Assembly (NCBI GenBank): GCA_001599915.1
Contig: BCIG01000006.1
Location: 186,001 to 250,000, forward strand
Direction of reading: 5' to 3'
Source of the DNA: Symbiotaphrina buchneri
Lineage: Eukaryota > Ascomycota > Symbiotaphrinales > Symbiotaphrinaceae
DNA: 64,000 nt
Part shown: piece after piece, positions 12,018 to 22,979 of the stretch
Numbering within the stretch: the stretch's first letter is position 1
Layout: every line of letters starts with the position of its first letter
Position numbers and translations under genes: made by a program
Notes under the pieces: generated by a model
Databases searched by the model: none
What the model saw: only the letters and a program-made list of their open reading frames with translations
What the model was told of the DNA's origin: nothing

Positions 12018-13311
12018 ATGGCTACAAGCAGTCCATTTACGCAGGCGGTCGTTCGTTCCATGAGGAAACTGTATGTGTTTACGTCGAACAGGCAGCCTAT
12101 TAAGAAAATACATATCCGGGGAGACTGACATTGTTTTCGAATAAAGTTATCCAGAAGAACTCGCAGACAAGAGCTTCGATAATACTGGATGTTCGTGCTC
12201 GATGTCCCGCGATTGAAGTTACAGGCAGCTAAATACCACGTATTTGATAGTACTCCTGGAAGCGCCCTCAAATGGCAGAAAGAATTCTGTCCTCCTGACT
12301 ATTGACCTCACACGAGCCGTGGCAGAGGAGGCCATCAAGAACCAAGACTCGGTCATCGTATCATACCGTCAGGCTCACCTCCAACTGTTCTCTAGCGTCC
12401 AGGCAGCTAACGGCGCAAGCAGATCCCATCATATTCCGAGGCCTCAAGTCCCTCAGCCTAGCTGATACTCAGCAGCATTCGTTGCTGCGATTAGCGCAGG
12501 CCGGAATCAGTGTAAGCCCATGCCAGTCCCTGAGCCAGAATCCCCCTCAAGGACTTTATATACGAGCTCCGTGTCTCGCAGGTCTACTCTCCCCACACGG
12601 CTGTCGATGCCGCCCCAGGTGGTCTCGGAGACTGGCTCGCCGACATCCTCACGCATGAACCACCCTCCATCCCTCACACGCGGCAAGTCATCCAACCAGT
12701 CTCAAAGGAGCTTCCAGGCTACGAAGGTGCCGGTGGCGGGCGCATCGTCACTTTTCAGAGCCCACAACGCCTGCGGGACGTACTCAGACGGATCGGAGCC
12801 GGCCTGGGGGTCAAACGCGGTATGCCACGTCCGCTTTTCCCAGTTATTGTGCTGCCCACTTTACCAAGTCATTGCTAATTTGTAAAATTGCCAGTCCCGG
12901 TCGCCATCCCGCAATCCCGGTGTGTAGAGGACATGACTATCTCATCCGTCGGCCTGTGCGCCGGCTCCGGCGGCCACATGCTCAGGGGCATAGATGTCGA
13001 TATGCTCTTCACCGGCGAACTCTCGCACCACGAAGCCTTGGCGGCGATCGAGCAGGGAAGAGTCGTTGTTGCACGTAAGTCTCCTTGTTAGAATTATACC
13101 GTCTTATAGTCCGGCTCACGCCTCGGTAGCCTTCCATTCGAATACCGAAAGAAGGTTTCTACACGATGTCATGCAGCATAAGCTTCGGAGCGCCCTGGCT
13201 GAGGAGTTGGAACTTGTCCGCTCTGGACCGGGAGAGGCGGGGCTAGAGGCGGACTTCAAGGTTACAATCAGTCAGCAAGATAGAGAAGTGTACGACATAA
13301 TAGATGTATAA
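12018..13311 (+). CDS. NIF3: NIF3 / YbgI (DUF34) family protein
   Basis: Seven exons: 12018-12070, 12147-12190, 12251-12367, 12423-12511, 12582-12819, 12895-13074 and 13130-13311, giving 300 residues. Evidence for the family is ALADKSFDNTG-like text at the start (YPEELADKSFDNTGLLLEAP), SVIVSYHPIIFRGLKSLSL with the metal-binding His, VYSPHTAVDAAPGGLGDWLA, then VGLCAGSGGHMLRG, DMLFTGELSHHEALAA and the closing FHSNTERRFL. NIF3 proteins are dinuclear-metal proteins of a hexameric fold. They interact with NGG1 in yeast, and their enzymatic role is still debated. The metal-binding His and Glu positions look intact. Every junction keeps frame. It is rich in introns for its size, and the second intron has a gttcgt donor. 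Confidence 0.88.
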
Positions 13312-13645
13312 TCCCGATTGGTCATGCAAAAAGCGAGCACCGCACCTGTCGATCGGGCGTAAGTTCATCGATAGTTGAGATTTCGATAGTGCAAAGTAGA
13401 GACCTCTAATTCCGTGCTAAGAGGGTTCCTTGACCCTATGGAAAAGCAGATGAGGCGCCGGCATCCATCGTTAGACTGTCATCCGTTCCCGATCCTCCCA
13501 GATTTACACGCCATCCCAGGCCTAGCAACCCGCTACGCCATGCTTAAAATCAAAGTTATATCAGGAGTGGATAATCAATAGCGCGATCCGGGTGTATATG
13601 CACATGATCAGACGCGTGCTATAACATATGGAGCTGCTGACATGC
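13312..13645. other. convergent 3' spacer, NIF3 / RBR ligase
   Basis: A 334-base gap between two convergent stop codons. Nothing was recognised. Confidence 0.5.
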
Positions 13646-15403
13646 TCAATCTTTAATCTCCACGTTGAACTCCCACTTGCCTGTGAACAATCAGTGAGGT
13701 TCCAGGAAAGCAAATGGAGTGTACCTACCAGTCTTCAAGTTTTCTGCAGTATCGGTTAAGAGGATAACTCTTCTCTTGCTGCAATAACTCGTTTTGTCCA
13801 TCATATCGACCTTCAACGTGGCTAATTCGGCCGTGGACTTCTCGAACATCTCACTGAGACTTTCCACCGCCAGTTCCAGATCCTTCTGATTATCTTCGAA
13901 GATCTCAGTCAGATTATTGCGTGCTAAGTAGTAAGCAAAGGCATAAGTCCATTTCAGGGTCTGTCGGCATTGTTGTAGGGTCTGGGAAGCTTTGTCGAGA
14001 AACTGGACCTCAATCCAGGACATCCCCGAGGCGGCCTGGAGATTCATCATTTTCTTCTCGGTCTTCAGGTAGAGATCTTTGTCCAGTTTGGCAGACTGTT
14101 CATGGTTTGCATAACGATTGTAGTAGTGCAGATAACGCTCCAGCGAATGCCGTGATCGAGCTTGGGCATCTCGGGCTTCTGACCCGGACTTCTCGTCGAA
14201 CCTATTGCAGTTGTACCAGCTTGTGCCATGCTCTGACCAGAGCCCCATGCACATCCAACAGAACTCATGTTTGCATTTCCGGCTGTATGAAAATCAGCTC
14301 AGCACGAACGAGTGACCTTTTTCAGTGAACATACCAGGTCATGTGGTTGCAGCCTCCGTTCTTCTCAATTGTGGACGCGCACTTTGGGCACTCTTTTGTG
14401 TGGGCTGAGATCCAATTTGCTGTCTCAGAATCATCTTCACACTTTTTCAGCCATCTCTTGACCAGGGAACATGGTGCGGGCTGATGATCATTTAGAGTAC
14501 AACCAAAGCAAAACTGATGTCCGCAGCCACACCGGACCGTCGGAACGATCTTGTTCAGTTCTCTTTTCTTTACGTGACAGTCAACTGCATACTCGCAGTT
14601 AGGCGCTGGGCACCATTTCAGGTTCTCCTTGTCATCCACATAAGTACGCGTAAGTAGTACCTGGTACCTAAACCACCCGTCAGTATGACTCCCGATAGAT
14701 ACATAGCGCATGACAAACCTCTTCTTTAGGTCTTCCGTCATTAACAAACCGAGCGACTTGGAATCTACGATGCGGTTGCACCCTTCCGACGGGCATTGGA
14801 TTCTGGCAGCTTCGCCTTCCTCCGCGATCTTCTGCGCAAGATACTGCCGGTAACAGTCCACACAGTATCTATGCCCGCATTTCATGGCGTACGTCTCCAG
14901 GCCAGGCTCATCCTCGCAACAGATGTCACAGACAAAGCCAGGTACGACCTCGGTCCTCGGAATCTCTGTTGCACCACGTCCGAGACCTACACTCTCCAAC
15001 ACGGCTTCAGGTTTATCCATATATGCATCTATAAGACGTTCCTTGTTCCACCGGAAATGTCGCAGCAGGACCGCGGTATCTTCCGGTGGTTGTCCCAGGA
15101 TTGCCGACACTTCATTGACCTGCTCTTCTTGTTGGGCTTGGATGTCTGTGGGAAGAAGGACCTCGAAATCAACCTCGTACGGCTTCTTGCGATAACTGCT
15201 GATTTCTTTGTCTTGGATACTGAAACCGAGATCCGGGTCTTCGTCATCGAATTCTAGGGCGAACCACCATGTCAGCTGTTGCTCGAAAAGACCGGGGAAA
15301 GACGCGTACCTTCACTGACGCTCTCATCTTCTGTCATACCGCCGGTGAATTCCTCTTCGCTCGATAATTCACCGGCACTCATCAGATCATCGTCGGAATC
15401 CAT
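13646..15403 (-). CDS. RBR-type E3 ubiquitin ligase, Ariadne class
   Basis: Exons 15403-15310, 15253-14719, 14667-14335, 14282-13729 and 13680-13646 (minus), 516 residues. It transfers ubiquitin by a RING/HECT hybrid mechanism. The N-terminus is acidic (MDSDDDLMSAGELSSEEEF), followed by a UBA-like helix bundle (VSAILGQPPEDTAVLLRHFR). RING1 spans about 139-190 (CDICCEDEP...CGHRYCVDC), the IBR about 215-275 (KWCPAPNCEYAVDC, CGCGHQFCFGC), and the Rcat about 302-335 (ECPKCASTIEKNGGCNHMTC). By homology the catalytic Cys is in NGGCNHM. The C-terminal Ariadne domain has LERYLHYYNRYANHEQSAKL and WTYAFAYYLARNN. The protein ends KWEFNVEIKD from a 35-base last exon. The chosen ATG gives the usual family start; a possible upstream coding extension is reported as a finding. 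Confidence 0.92.
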
Positions 15404-16281
15404 GCTGGGGCTTTGGTTGGTGACGGGTGTTGCAGGTAATTTGGAAGCCTCAACTTTCTTGCTGTACTTTCGGGTTCGAGATGAGATGGAGTCTTCGATA
15501 GGATCTACAGGAGGCGCTTTCCTCTTTTGGCCGCGAGGAGGCGTGTTGAACGTCGGGAGTGGCGCGTATGCCTAAACCCCGTCAGATGTTGACGAGGTTC
15601 AAGCACAGCGGCCAGAAGCGGGGAAAGTTGGTAAACGGGAGAGACGAATGAGAGAAGCAGAAGTAGGAGGGAAAGATCGTAGTTGTAGGGCTATAATCAG
15701 AGGAGAGCTGGCATGTCGAGCGAGTGGTGCATTTGTTGGAGCACGAGACGATGTGACGAGTTGGTCGCCGTTGGGTGCTGCTAAGTAGGTGTCAGGGTAT
15801 GGATACGTAGAGTGCAGTAGAGTAGCGGAACCGGAGGCGTACGCGGCGACGGGAAACTGGAATTATGAGTATTTCGTAAGGCGCCTTACCATATCCATGA
15901 AAGTGCCGTTAATTACCTTAATAATGATGAGGCACGGGCGTTAATCCGCAGTTAATAAAGTACCCCTTACCACATACGAAGTACTATCTCCACGAAATGT
16001 CCTGATAATCTTAAACTATGACTACACGGCATACGGGTAGAAAGAATACCTCGGGCCAGATGAACTCTTCTGTGCTGAATTCATGGAGGTAATTGTACGA
16101 GTAGACTACTACCAGGCTCAGCCTATTCGACAAGACACAAGACCATGTCGTCAGGGGGTAGGGCAGGTCGTTGTGCCTCATTCTGGTGATCATGGGGGTC
16201 ATCATCAGCAACGCATGGTCCACTGCACCACTCTCGTGACAATGGAGGCCAAGTTCTAGGAGGACAAGACGGACCTAAGTC
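15404..16281. other. divergent spacer, RBR ligase / metallophosphoesterase
   Basis: An 878-base gap. Its left end (15404-15571) is open in frame with the RBR ligase (see findings). The rest shows no gene. Confidence 0.5.
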
Positions 16282-17094
16282 ATGGCGAGATTCCAAATCT
16301 TATCCGATCTACACCTAGAAGCGCCATCCGCGTACGATGTATTCCCCGTCCCACCAAAGGCCCCCTATCTGGTTCTCCTTGGTGACATTGGCAACACCAA
16401 GGATGAAGGACTGTTTCAGTTTCTCGAGAGACAACTGGCCAACTTCGACACTGTGTTCTTCCTTCTGGGAAACCACGAGCCGTACCATAGCAGCTGGATG
16501 AGGGCGAAAGATTACTTAAGGCGTTTCTCACAGATGGTATCTCAACGAGGAACGTCGCAGAAAGAAAATGGCCGCCCTCTAGGCCGCTTTGTGCTTTTGG
16601 ATCAAACCCGTTACGACATCTCCTCGGACGTGACGGTCCTAGGCTGCACATTACACTCAAAAGTCTCTGCCTCCCAACGTGACCGCGTCAGCTTTGGCCT
16701 CAACGACTTCTACCACATCGCCGACTGGACCGTGGAAGCCCACTGCCAGGCTCACGCGGCAGACGTGGCCTGGCTCAACGCGCAAGTTGCAGAGATTTCC
16801 GCCCGCGAACCGTTTCGCAGGATCGTCATCCTCACTCATCACTGTCCAACCACAGCCGAGGCCGTCACAGACCCTGCCCATCTGAGAAGCCCGATATCGT
16901 CTGGGTTTGCGACGGATCTGTCACAGGAAGAGTGCTGGACAAATGCGGCTGTGAAGTTGTGGGCGTTTGGGCACACCCATTACAATTGTGATGTTGAGGA
17001 TCCGGTGACGAAGAAGAGGGTTGCGACGAATCAGCGGGGGTATTATTTCGCCCAGGCAGCGGGTTTCGATTTGGAGAAGGTTTTCTGCGTCTGA
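16282..17094 (+). CDS. calcineurin-like metallophosphoesterase
   Basis: A single exon of 270 residues. All five metallophosphoesterase blocks are visible in order: SDLHLE (8-13), GDIGN (34-38), GNHEPYH (63-69), LTHHCP and GHTHYN. These residues bind two metal ions and the phosphate. The protein has no signal peptide or membrane segment, so it is likely cytosolic. The family covers protein phosphatases, phosphodiesterases and nucleotidases, and the substrate cannot be told from the motifs. The C-terminus (NQRGYYFAQAAGFDLEKVFCV) is the usual end of this fungal subgroup. The first ATG is used, in MARFQILSDLHLE, where the first motif begins eight residues in, leaving no room for an upstream start. 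Confidence 0.88.
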   Translation: MARFQILSDLHLEAPSAYDVFPVPPKAPYLVLLGDIGNTKDEGLFQFLERQLANFDTVFFLLGNHEPYHSSWMRAKDYLRRFSQMVSQRGTSQKENGRPLGRFVLLDQTRYDISSDVTVLGCTLHSKVSASQRDRVSFGLNDFYHIADWTVEAHCQAHAADVAWLNAQVAEISAREPFRRIVILTHHCPTTAEAVTDPAHLRSPISSGFATDLSQEECWTNAAVKLWAFGHTHYNCDVEDPVTKKRVATNQRGYYFAQAAGFDLEKVFCV

Positions 17095-17642
17095 ACCGGG
17101 ATGCCACCGACCGCGGTTGCACTGCAGGAATTGAATTGTGCGCGGGATATTGAAAGTCTCCTCTCTAAGGATTTCGTCTTCATCTGTTGCGGGTGATTTC
17201 AGGGAATCAGCCCGAAAACTCAAGCTCCGCTCTTACCGTCGTGGGGTGGGCGGCATTATACGATGTCTACAAGTCCGCCTGACCATTATCATAGCGGCTT
17301 GGACATGAAATGATGAAAGACTCAGGGTTCACTTCTACATGATGCCGCCGCATCAGGTAAATCCTGAGCTGGGAACACGGAAGGAATATACCGTATGATT
17401 TGATGAACATCACGGCTTTATGAACCGACTTCTCTTTTGCTTTAGGCGTTTCCACAGATAAAGCCCAGACATAAGGGTTCCTGGTGCTTAATCTACGCTG
17501 ATAAGACTGAACAGCGGAAATGTAACCAAAGATCACTGTGCCGGCAGTAGAGGAGGAGCCCGAGCATGGATCATGCGAGCTCTTGCAATCTTTTAGATCA
17601 CATTCTAAATCTTTGCTCGGGATATTTGGTGAACGGATACTT
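17095..17642. other. convergent 3' spacer
   Basis: A 548-base gap between the convergent metallophosphoesterase and eIF2B-epsilon genes. No gene was seen. Confidence 0.5.
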
Positions 17643-19955
17643 CTACTCATCATCCTCGCTCTCCTCCTCATCCTCGTCCTCCTCATCGCTCTCTTCGGCA
17701 GCATTCGCCAGCCAATCCACAAACTGCCTCGTCGGAGCGCGAACCTTCTCCATATCATCGTCGGCGGCCGAACGATCGTCATTCCACCACTGGGAGAAGG
17801 CTTCCTCCTCGACAATCTCGAGATCATACAATTCTTTGGCCGTGAACAGTAGGATGCTGTCCCCTTTATGCCGATGCGCAAGCTCTTTCTGTACCAGGAG
17901 GAGAAGATCGACTTGATCCGGCTTTTCGGCCTTGTCCTTGTCGAAGATAGTCCGCGCCACGAGGTCCTTGTAGCTCGACAGCACTTGTTTGACCGCGTCA
18001 CCGATGGGAGCACTCCCTGCATCCACGAGTTGAGATATTCGCTTCATGAATGCCACGGCAACTGCACGCCGGACACCATGATCTGAAGCGTTCGCACTCA
18101 GCCGTTGGCTCATTAGTTCCAGCTGGATCACGTCCCAGGCGTCGCCCCGTTGGAGAGAATCCAAGACGCTGGCGGCTGCGTCAGAGTAAAATTCTTCCTC
18201 GGTGCTCACGTTAGATTCCGATGTGAAGCTGCCACGAGGCGTCCTCCGTTGGATGACTGGTTCTTCTGATGATTCCGACCCAAGCGTAGATATCGAAGAA
18301 TCAGAAAGCGCCAGTTCAGGGAGATTGTATACTTAAGAACTATTAGTATGAAGCTCTCCAATAGGACCTGGTGGTCAAGCGTACCTAAGCCTGACGTTAT
18401 GAACCGTTCGTCATCATCTTCATCGCTCTCCTCCTCTTGATAATCGTAGCCTTCGCCACTTGTTCCTACAACGTCTGGATCTTTCTTCTGCGCATTTTTT
18501 GCTCTTGTTATCCGTCTCGTACCAGGTACTGTCACCCCTTCTGCTAAGACAACCCCATACGAGACCAGCGCGCCTGGTTCTAGCCGGCATCTTCTCCCAA
18601 CCACGGCCTCATCCGCAACCACGGCCTGATCCACCGTCGCATCATCGCCAATTACAGCGTCATCCCAGATATATGAGCTGTCAATTCGGACATTCTTTCC
18701 AATATGACATCTGCGCCCGATGACACTGTTACTGATGATACTTCCCTCGCCGATGCTCGTACCTTGTCCAACAACGGTCTTTCGTTTGATGACGCATGAC
18801 CGCGCCAATATCACCCCATCTTCTTGATAAATATGCCCTCGTCGTAATCGGTAGCATTGCCCCTCGATGAGATTGCTATCCGGACAAAGTGGGTATGCCC
18901 ATCGTGATATTATATCCTTACTCACAGCATCATATGCGGGGAAGTTTCGCACGCGGGCTGCATAATAATCGTCTATGATATGAGTGTGGATCTTCTTTCC
19001 GTTCAGCTCGTAATCTTTCAGTACGCCATGTAGAAAGTGTTTCCTTGGTGATTCATAGTCAAAGCTATCAGTCCACAGCGCGAGAACATCAGGTGTGCAA
19101 ATGTCGATATAACAGTCGATCAAATCTTGTCTAATATCGAGTTCAGGATGTGCCTTGAACAACTCCGGGTCGAGAGTGAAGTAATGACTTTCCTGGCGAG
19201 GACGGATCTCCTCATAATGCAGGCAGCGATCCTGCTTGGGGTCTATGAAGAACACTGGATGGGTACCTTTACTTTTAGTACGATGCGTAGGCCCCGCCTC
19301 CCTTAACACCATTGTCATGATGGAATTTTTATCCGCGGCCCTTCGTGCCCGGTGCTTTGCCAAAGCCGGTTCGAGAGGGAAATTGCTGACCACATCTCCA
19401 GTGACAAGTAAGATGTCGCCAGTAATGAGGTCCCGACTATCAAGGTCGCGCATGACATCCCCCACGGACTGACAAGTAGACCGGATGACTTCTAACCGTG
19501 CGAATGGGGATGCGGGCAGGCTCCATTTTGATGCCCTAGAACCTTTGAGCATGCATTTCCATGCGAATTCCAGTGCTGGGAAGCCTACCTGATATATTCT
19601 TCAACCAGGTCGGTATGCGCACCGCAATAGACGAAAACATGCTCAACTCCAGCGTGGGCCAGAAACTCAAACGTGTATTCTATCAGGGGCGTATTTGCCA
19701 GCGGCAAGAGACACTTCAAACGGTCAACTGGAAGAATTCAACCAGCGATGGTGGATCATACCCTTGGGCGTTCGATTGTGAAAGGGTGGAATTTTGTCTC
19801 GAATGAGTCCGCTAGAACCTGTATTCCCCGTCAGCGACGCTCTAAGAATTCAGCAGCTGTAGCGCATAACGTACCACTGCTTGTAGAGCATCCTCTCGTT
19901 CCTCTTCATTGTCTTTTTGTTTATTACCTGCAGCCTTCTGGCTTTTGCGACTCAT
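17643..19955 (-). CDS. GCD6: translation initiation factor eIF2B subunit epsilon
   Basis: Exons 19955-19875, 19818-19762, 19713-19589, 19535-18385 and 18331-17643 (minus) give 700 residues. This is the catalytic subunit of the guanine nucleotide exchange factor for eIF2, in the cytosol and a target of general amino-acid control. The nucleotidyltransferase-like domain starts at about residue 27: VVLADSFETKFHPFTIERPR, then CLLPLANTPLIEYTFEFLAH. Left-handed beta-helix repeats follow (SCVIKRKTVVGQGTSIGEGS, ISNSVIGRRCHIGKNVRIDS, SYIWDDAVIGDDATVDQAVV). An acidic linker (EEESDEDDDERF) leads to the C-terminal W2 HEAT domain with its AA-boxes, KELYDLEIVEEEAFSQWW, and an acidic tail. The first exon is lysine-rich (MSRKSQKAAGNKQK). 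Length is near yeast Gcd6 (712 residues). All junctions are in frame. Confidence 0.94.
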
Positions 19956-20747
19956 TTTGTGGTCAAGCGACCAATGAGAGTCGCAACGAGGATGGAGATA
20001 TGATACTTGCAGGACGTGGCGGGCAAAGGGAGCTCCGGAGAGGAAGGAAGTGAGCCCTGTGACGCCCGTCACCTGTAATCTTGATTGCCAGTGAATTCGA
20101 TCCTGTGTAAGGTAGCCAGCGGTTCCAGGCAAAGAAAAGAAATGCTATTATCGGATTCTACCGACAACCTGCCCAAAGCCTCGCTTGACTTGAGCGACTC
20201 CTATTTGTCAACTCCAGGCGACGTGATTTGGGAGAATGATATTGCGATTGCTACTCAAGGTCACCCGAGGCCTTCATTTACATGTTTCAATCATAAGGCA
20301 ATTGTAGTTGATCCAATTTTACCAGCAAAGCTGGTTCTAGCCTTGCATATAGGTAAGCGCCAGTTTCCAGAGACGCCATTCGTTCTGCGTTCCCCGTTCC
20401 TGTCGCCGTCCGCCAACATATCACGCCGGAAGTGGTCCTAATTACCACCCACAGGGCTAGCTCTCCTGCCGCGCACTCATCCAACAACTTTGCCTTTCCA
20501 GACGAACCTGTATCATTAAAGTAAAGCCTCCCAGATCGAAGTCCAATAGACGCCTTCATTATCTCATGAACGGCCCGTCCCATGCAGAGCCGTGGTATTC
20601 CCATCGACCCGAATCCTTGATGTAAAAGCCAGCCAAATAGAAGCCAGACATAGATAGCCAACCGTATAATATACAGGCAATAGATCGTCACACACTCGAT
20701 TTACACGTTTCGTATTCGAATCAATTCACAAGTAATCGGTCGGCTCT
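19956..20747. other. spacer between skn7 3' end and GCD6 promoter
   Basis: About 790 bases that must hold the GCD6 promoter and the end of the skn7 transcript. No supported gene was found in it. Confidence 0.5.
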
Positions 20748-22979
20748 TCAGGGTCGAGTTCTCTGCATTTGGTTCATTAATGCGGTATTGTGAGGAGTTG
20801 CGAACATCTGTTGGCGTTTGGCCTCGTTCGACATATCATCCCCTCCAGCCATGTCTGATATCTGCCGCCGATGTATTCCTTGTCTAGGGGCGCCCATGGC
20901 AGCAGCAAGGTTCTGGAAAGCCATGTTGTCGTGCTGCATACTTGGGTCCATGCCGTATTGTGCTCCTCGTAAACTTTGCGAATAGTCATCTGTCATGCCG
21001 TTCGATGCTGGAGATACACCTGGCAGCTGATTCGGAGAGTTCCAATTGTTGCTGGCAGGCGACTGGCCAGGAGACTGCTCTTTCTTTAGTGGCTGCCTTG
21101 CAGGATTCTGCATCATTGACGGTGGCTGAGTAGGAGCTGGCATGGTGTTCATTGTAGCTGCAGGCTTCTTCGTGCTTTTCCAACATGTTTAACAGCCCTT
21201 CTTTCGTGAACGGCTTTGGTAAAACATCATTCATCCCTATAACGAATTAGCAAAAAGCATAGTGGTGTGTGATATGGAGACTCACCATGAGCGAAATACA
21301 TTGTGATATCGTCACTACGAATGTTGGACGTCATGGCTATAATCGGAGTGTTATCGAATTGCCTTATGAGATGGCAGGCAGAAACGCCATCTAGGTTCGG
21401 CATGATGATATCCATCAGTACCAAGTCGTACTTAGACCCCTGATTCATCTTGTTGACAGCTTCAAACCCGTCGAACTAGTGACGTATCAGTAAATATCAC
21501 ACGCAGCTCAAGGGCCTCGGGTACATACAGCGCTGTCTATGGCGCAATGGAACGAATAGAGGAACTTCCCTCCAATCCTACGGCAAGTTGGGTCATCCTC
21601 GACCAGAAGAATCTGAGGTGGGCGGATCCAGCCTGGATCGACCTGCGTGCTCTTCTTCCTTGCCTCAGCAGGCTGCATCTGATTATCCGTGGGCTCCGGC
21701 GCTCTAACTGGCATGGTATATGGAATGTTGTTGATATGCTCGCTATACATCGGATCGATCCCATTGGTCTGACCAACTGGGTAAACGACAGTGTCTTGCA
21801 TATCTCCCATATATTTGTTGTACCCCATCGTGGAGCTGGGACCAGTCGATTTAGATGTTCCACCCCTGCTTTGACCCCTTGAACCTGCATCAGACGGAGG
21901 TGTCGATATGGCACCGTTATTACGACCGTACATCTCAGTCATTTGTTCAAGGTTGCGCTGATTGAGCAATATATCGGCGTTGGAGTCTTCGAGGAGTTTC
22001 GCGGCGTTGAGTAAAGGAGATGGTGGCTGATCATCCAATGGTGGTATCTGCTGAGCTGTAGGATCGATTCCTCCGGCGGCCTGCGCGCCATTGCTGTGTT
22101 GCTGAAACGGGCCTGCGGCGACCCGACTATCTCGCCTTTGCCTGGCGTCCATTGATTGCAAAAAGCTCATAACATTTTGCATGACATGTTCATGATTGAC
22201 CACGGTCTTTTGTAGGCCAATCAGTTCTTGCAATATCATCGAATGATGGATGCTCAGTTCGTTGTATCGGTCTTGAAGCTGCTGCAATTGTTGCTGAGTC
22301 GCGACGAGCTGTGAGTTGACCAGATCCATCTGCTGAGTCGGCACTAATTCTTCATTTGCCTGTGTGGGCTTCCGGGGAGCAGGGGCCTTCCGTCGAATGT
22401 TGTCCAACGAATCCTTGTTGTTTGCCTTAAACTCCGGGTGCTTGAACTCCCATGCCTAAAGTCCCATCAGCATCCACAGCTACTATATCTCAACCGGAGG
22501 ACAACAACTCACCCCGGGGCCATAAGGCGACTGGCCATTCTCCTCGTTATGCCGCACTTTATGGAAATCATACTTGTTAAGTTGCCTCACAAAGCTTGCA
22601 AAGTTGCTGTGTTTGAAATGTTTCGGTAGTATCGATTTGGTAAATTTTTCATTCTGTAGTCTCGTCAGTTTACCCCGGATCGCTTTCTTGAGATCATCTT
22701 GCCCATACTTCAAGAACCACAAAGCTATCGGCATTATCGCCCCATCGCACGACTGATTCATACGACGGGTCTTCTAGCATTCTACCAGGCGCAAATCAGT
22801 TCTCGATCTTTATATGAACGGTTTCCAACCCTCCAAAAGTGGTGTATGCTCACTTATAACTTGCGCACCTGCGGTGAATCAGTATGTGAACTTGAGAGAT
22901 CTTTCTGGGACCAGATACTCACAAAATCGCTGGAGTTATTGGCCGAGGAAGACCCTCCACTCTGACTGCCGGTGTCCAT
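20748..22979 (-). CDS. SKN7: stress response regulator Skn7 (HSF DNA-binding plus receiver domain), frame interrupted
   Basis: Exons (minus) 22979-22923, 22868-22861 (8 bases), 22781-22709, 22653-22510, 22455-21529, 21475-21286 and 21236 onward. Skn7 is a nuclear two-component output factor for oxidative and osmotic stress. The HSF-type DNA-binding domain is clear: [32 protein letters not shown] coiled coil follows ([20 protein letters not shown]), then a Gln/Pro linker and a receiver domain: [19 protein letters not shown], phospho-acceptor Asp in [15 protein letters not shown], and DVLPKPF. Two oddities: the junction after FVRK lacks the usual LYK, and after LEKH the receiver frame reads 65 other residues to a stop at 20986, while the family-like tail ([19 protein letters not shown]) lies in another frame down to 20748. 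Literal translation is 549 residues. Either gene damage or base errors could explain this. Confidence 0.85.

Noticed and set aside
17267-18022. Long open frame of 251 codons antisense to eIF2B-epsilon
   Set aside because: Its composition is Arg/Met/Arg-rich, typical of a shadow of the acidic tail and W2 region on the other strand, and the eIF2B model is strongly supported.
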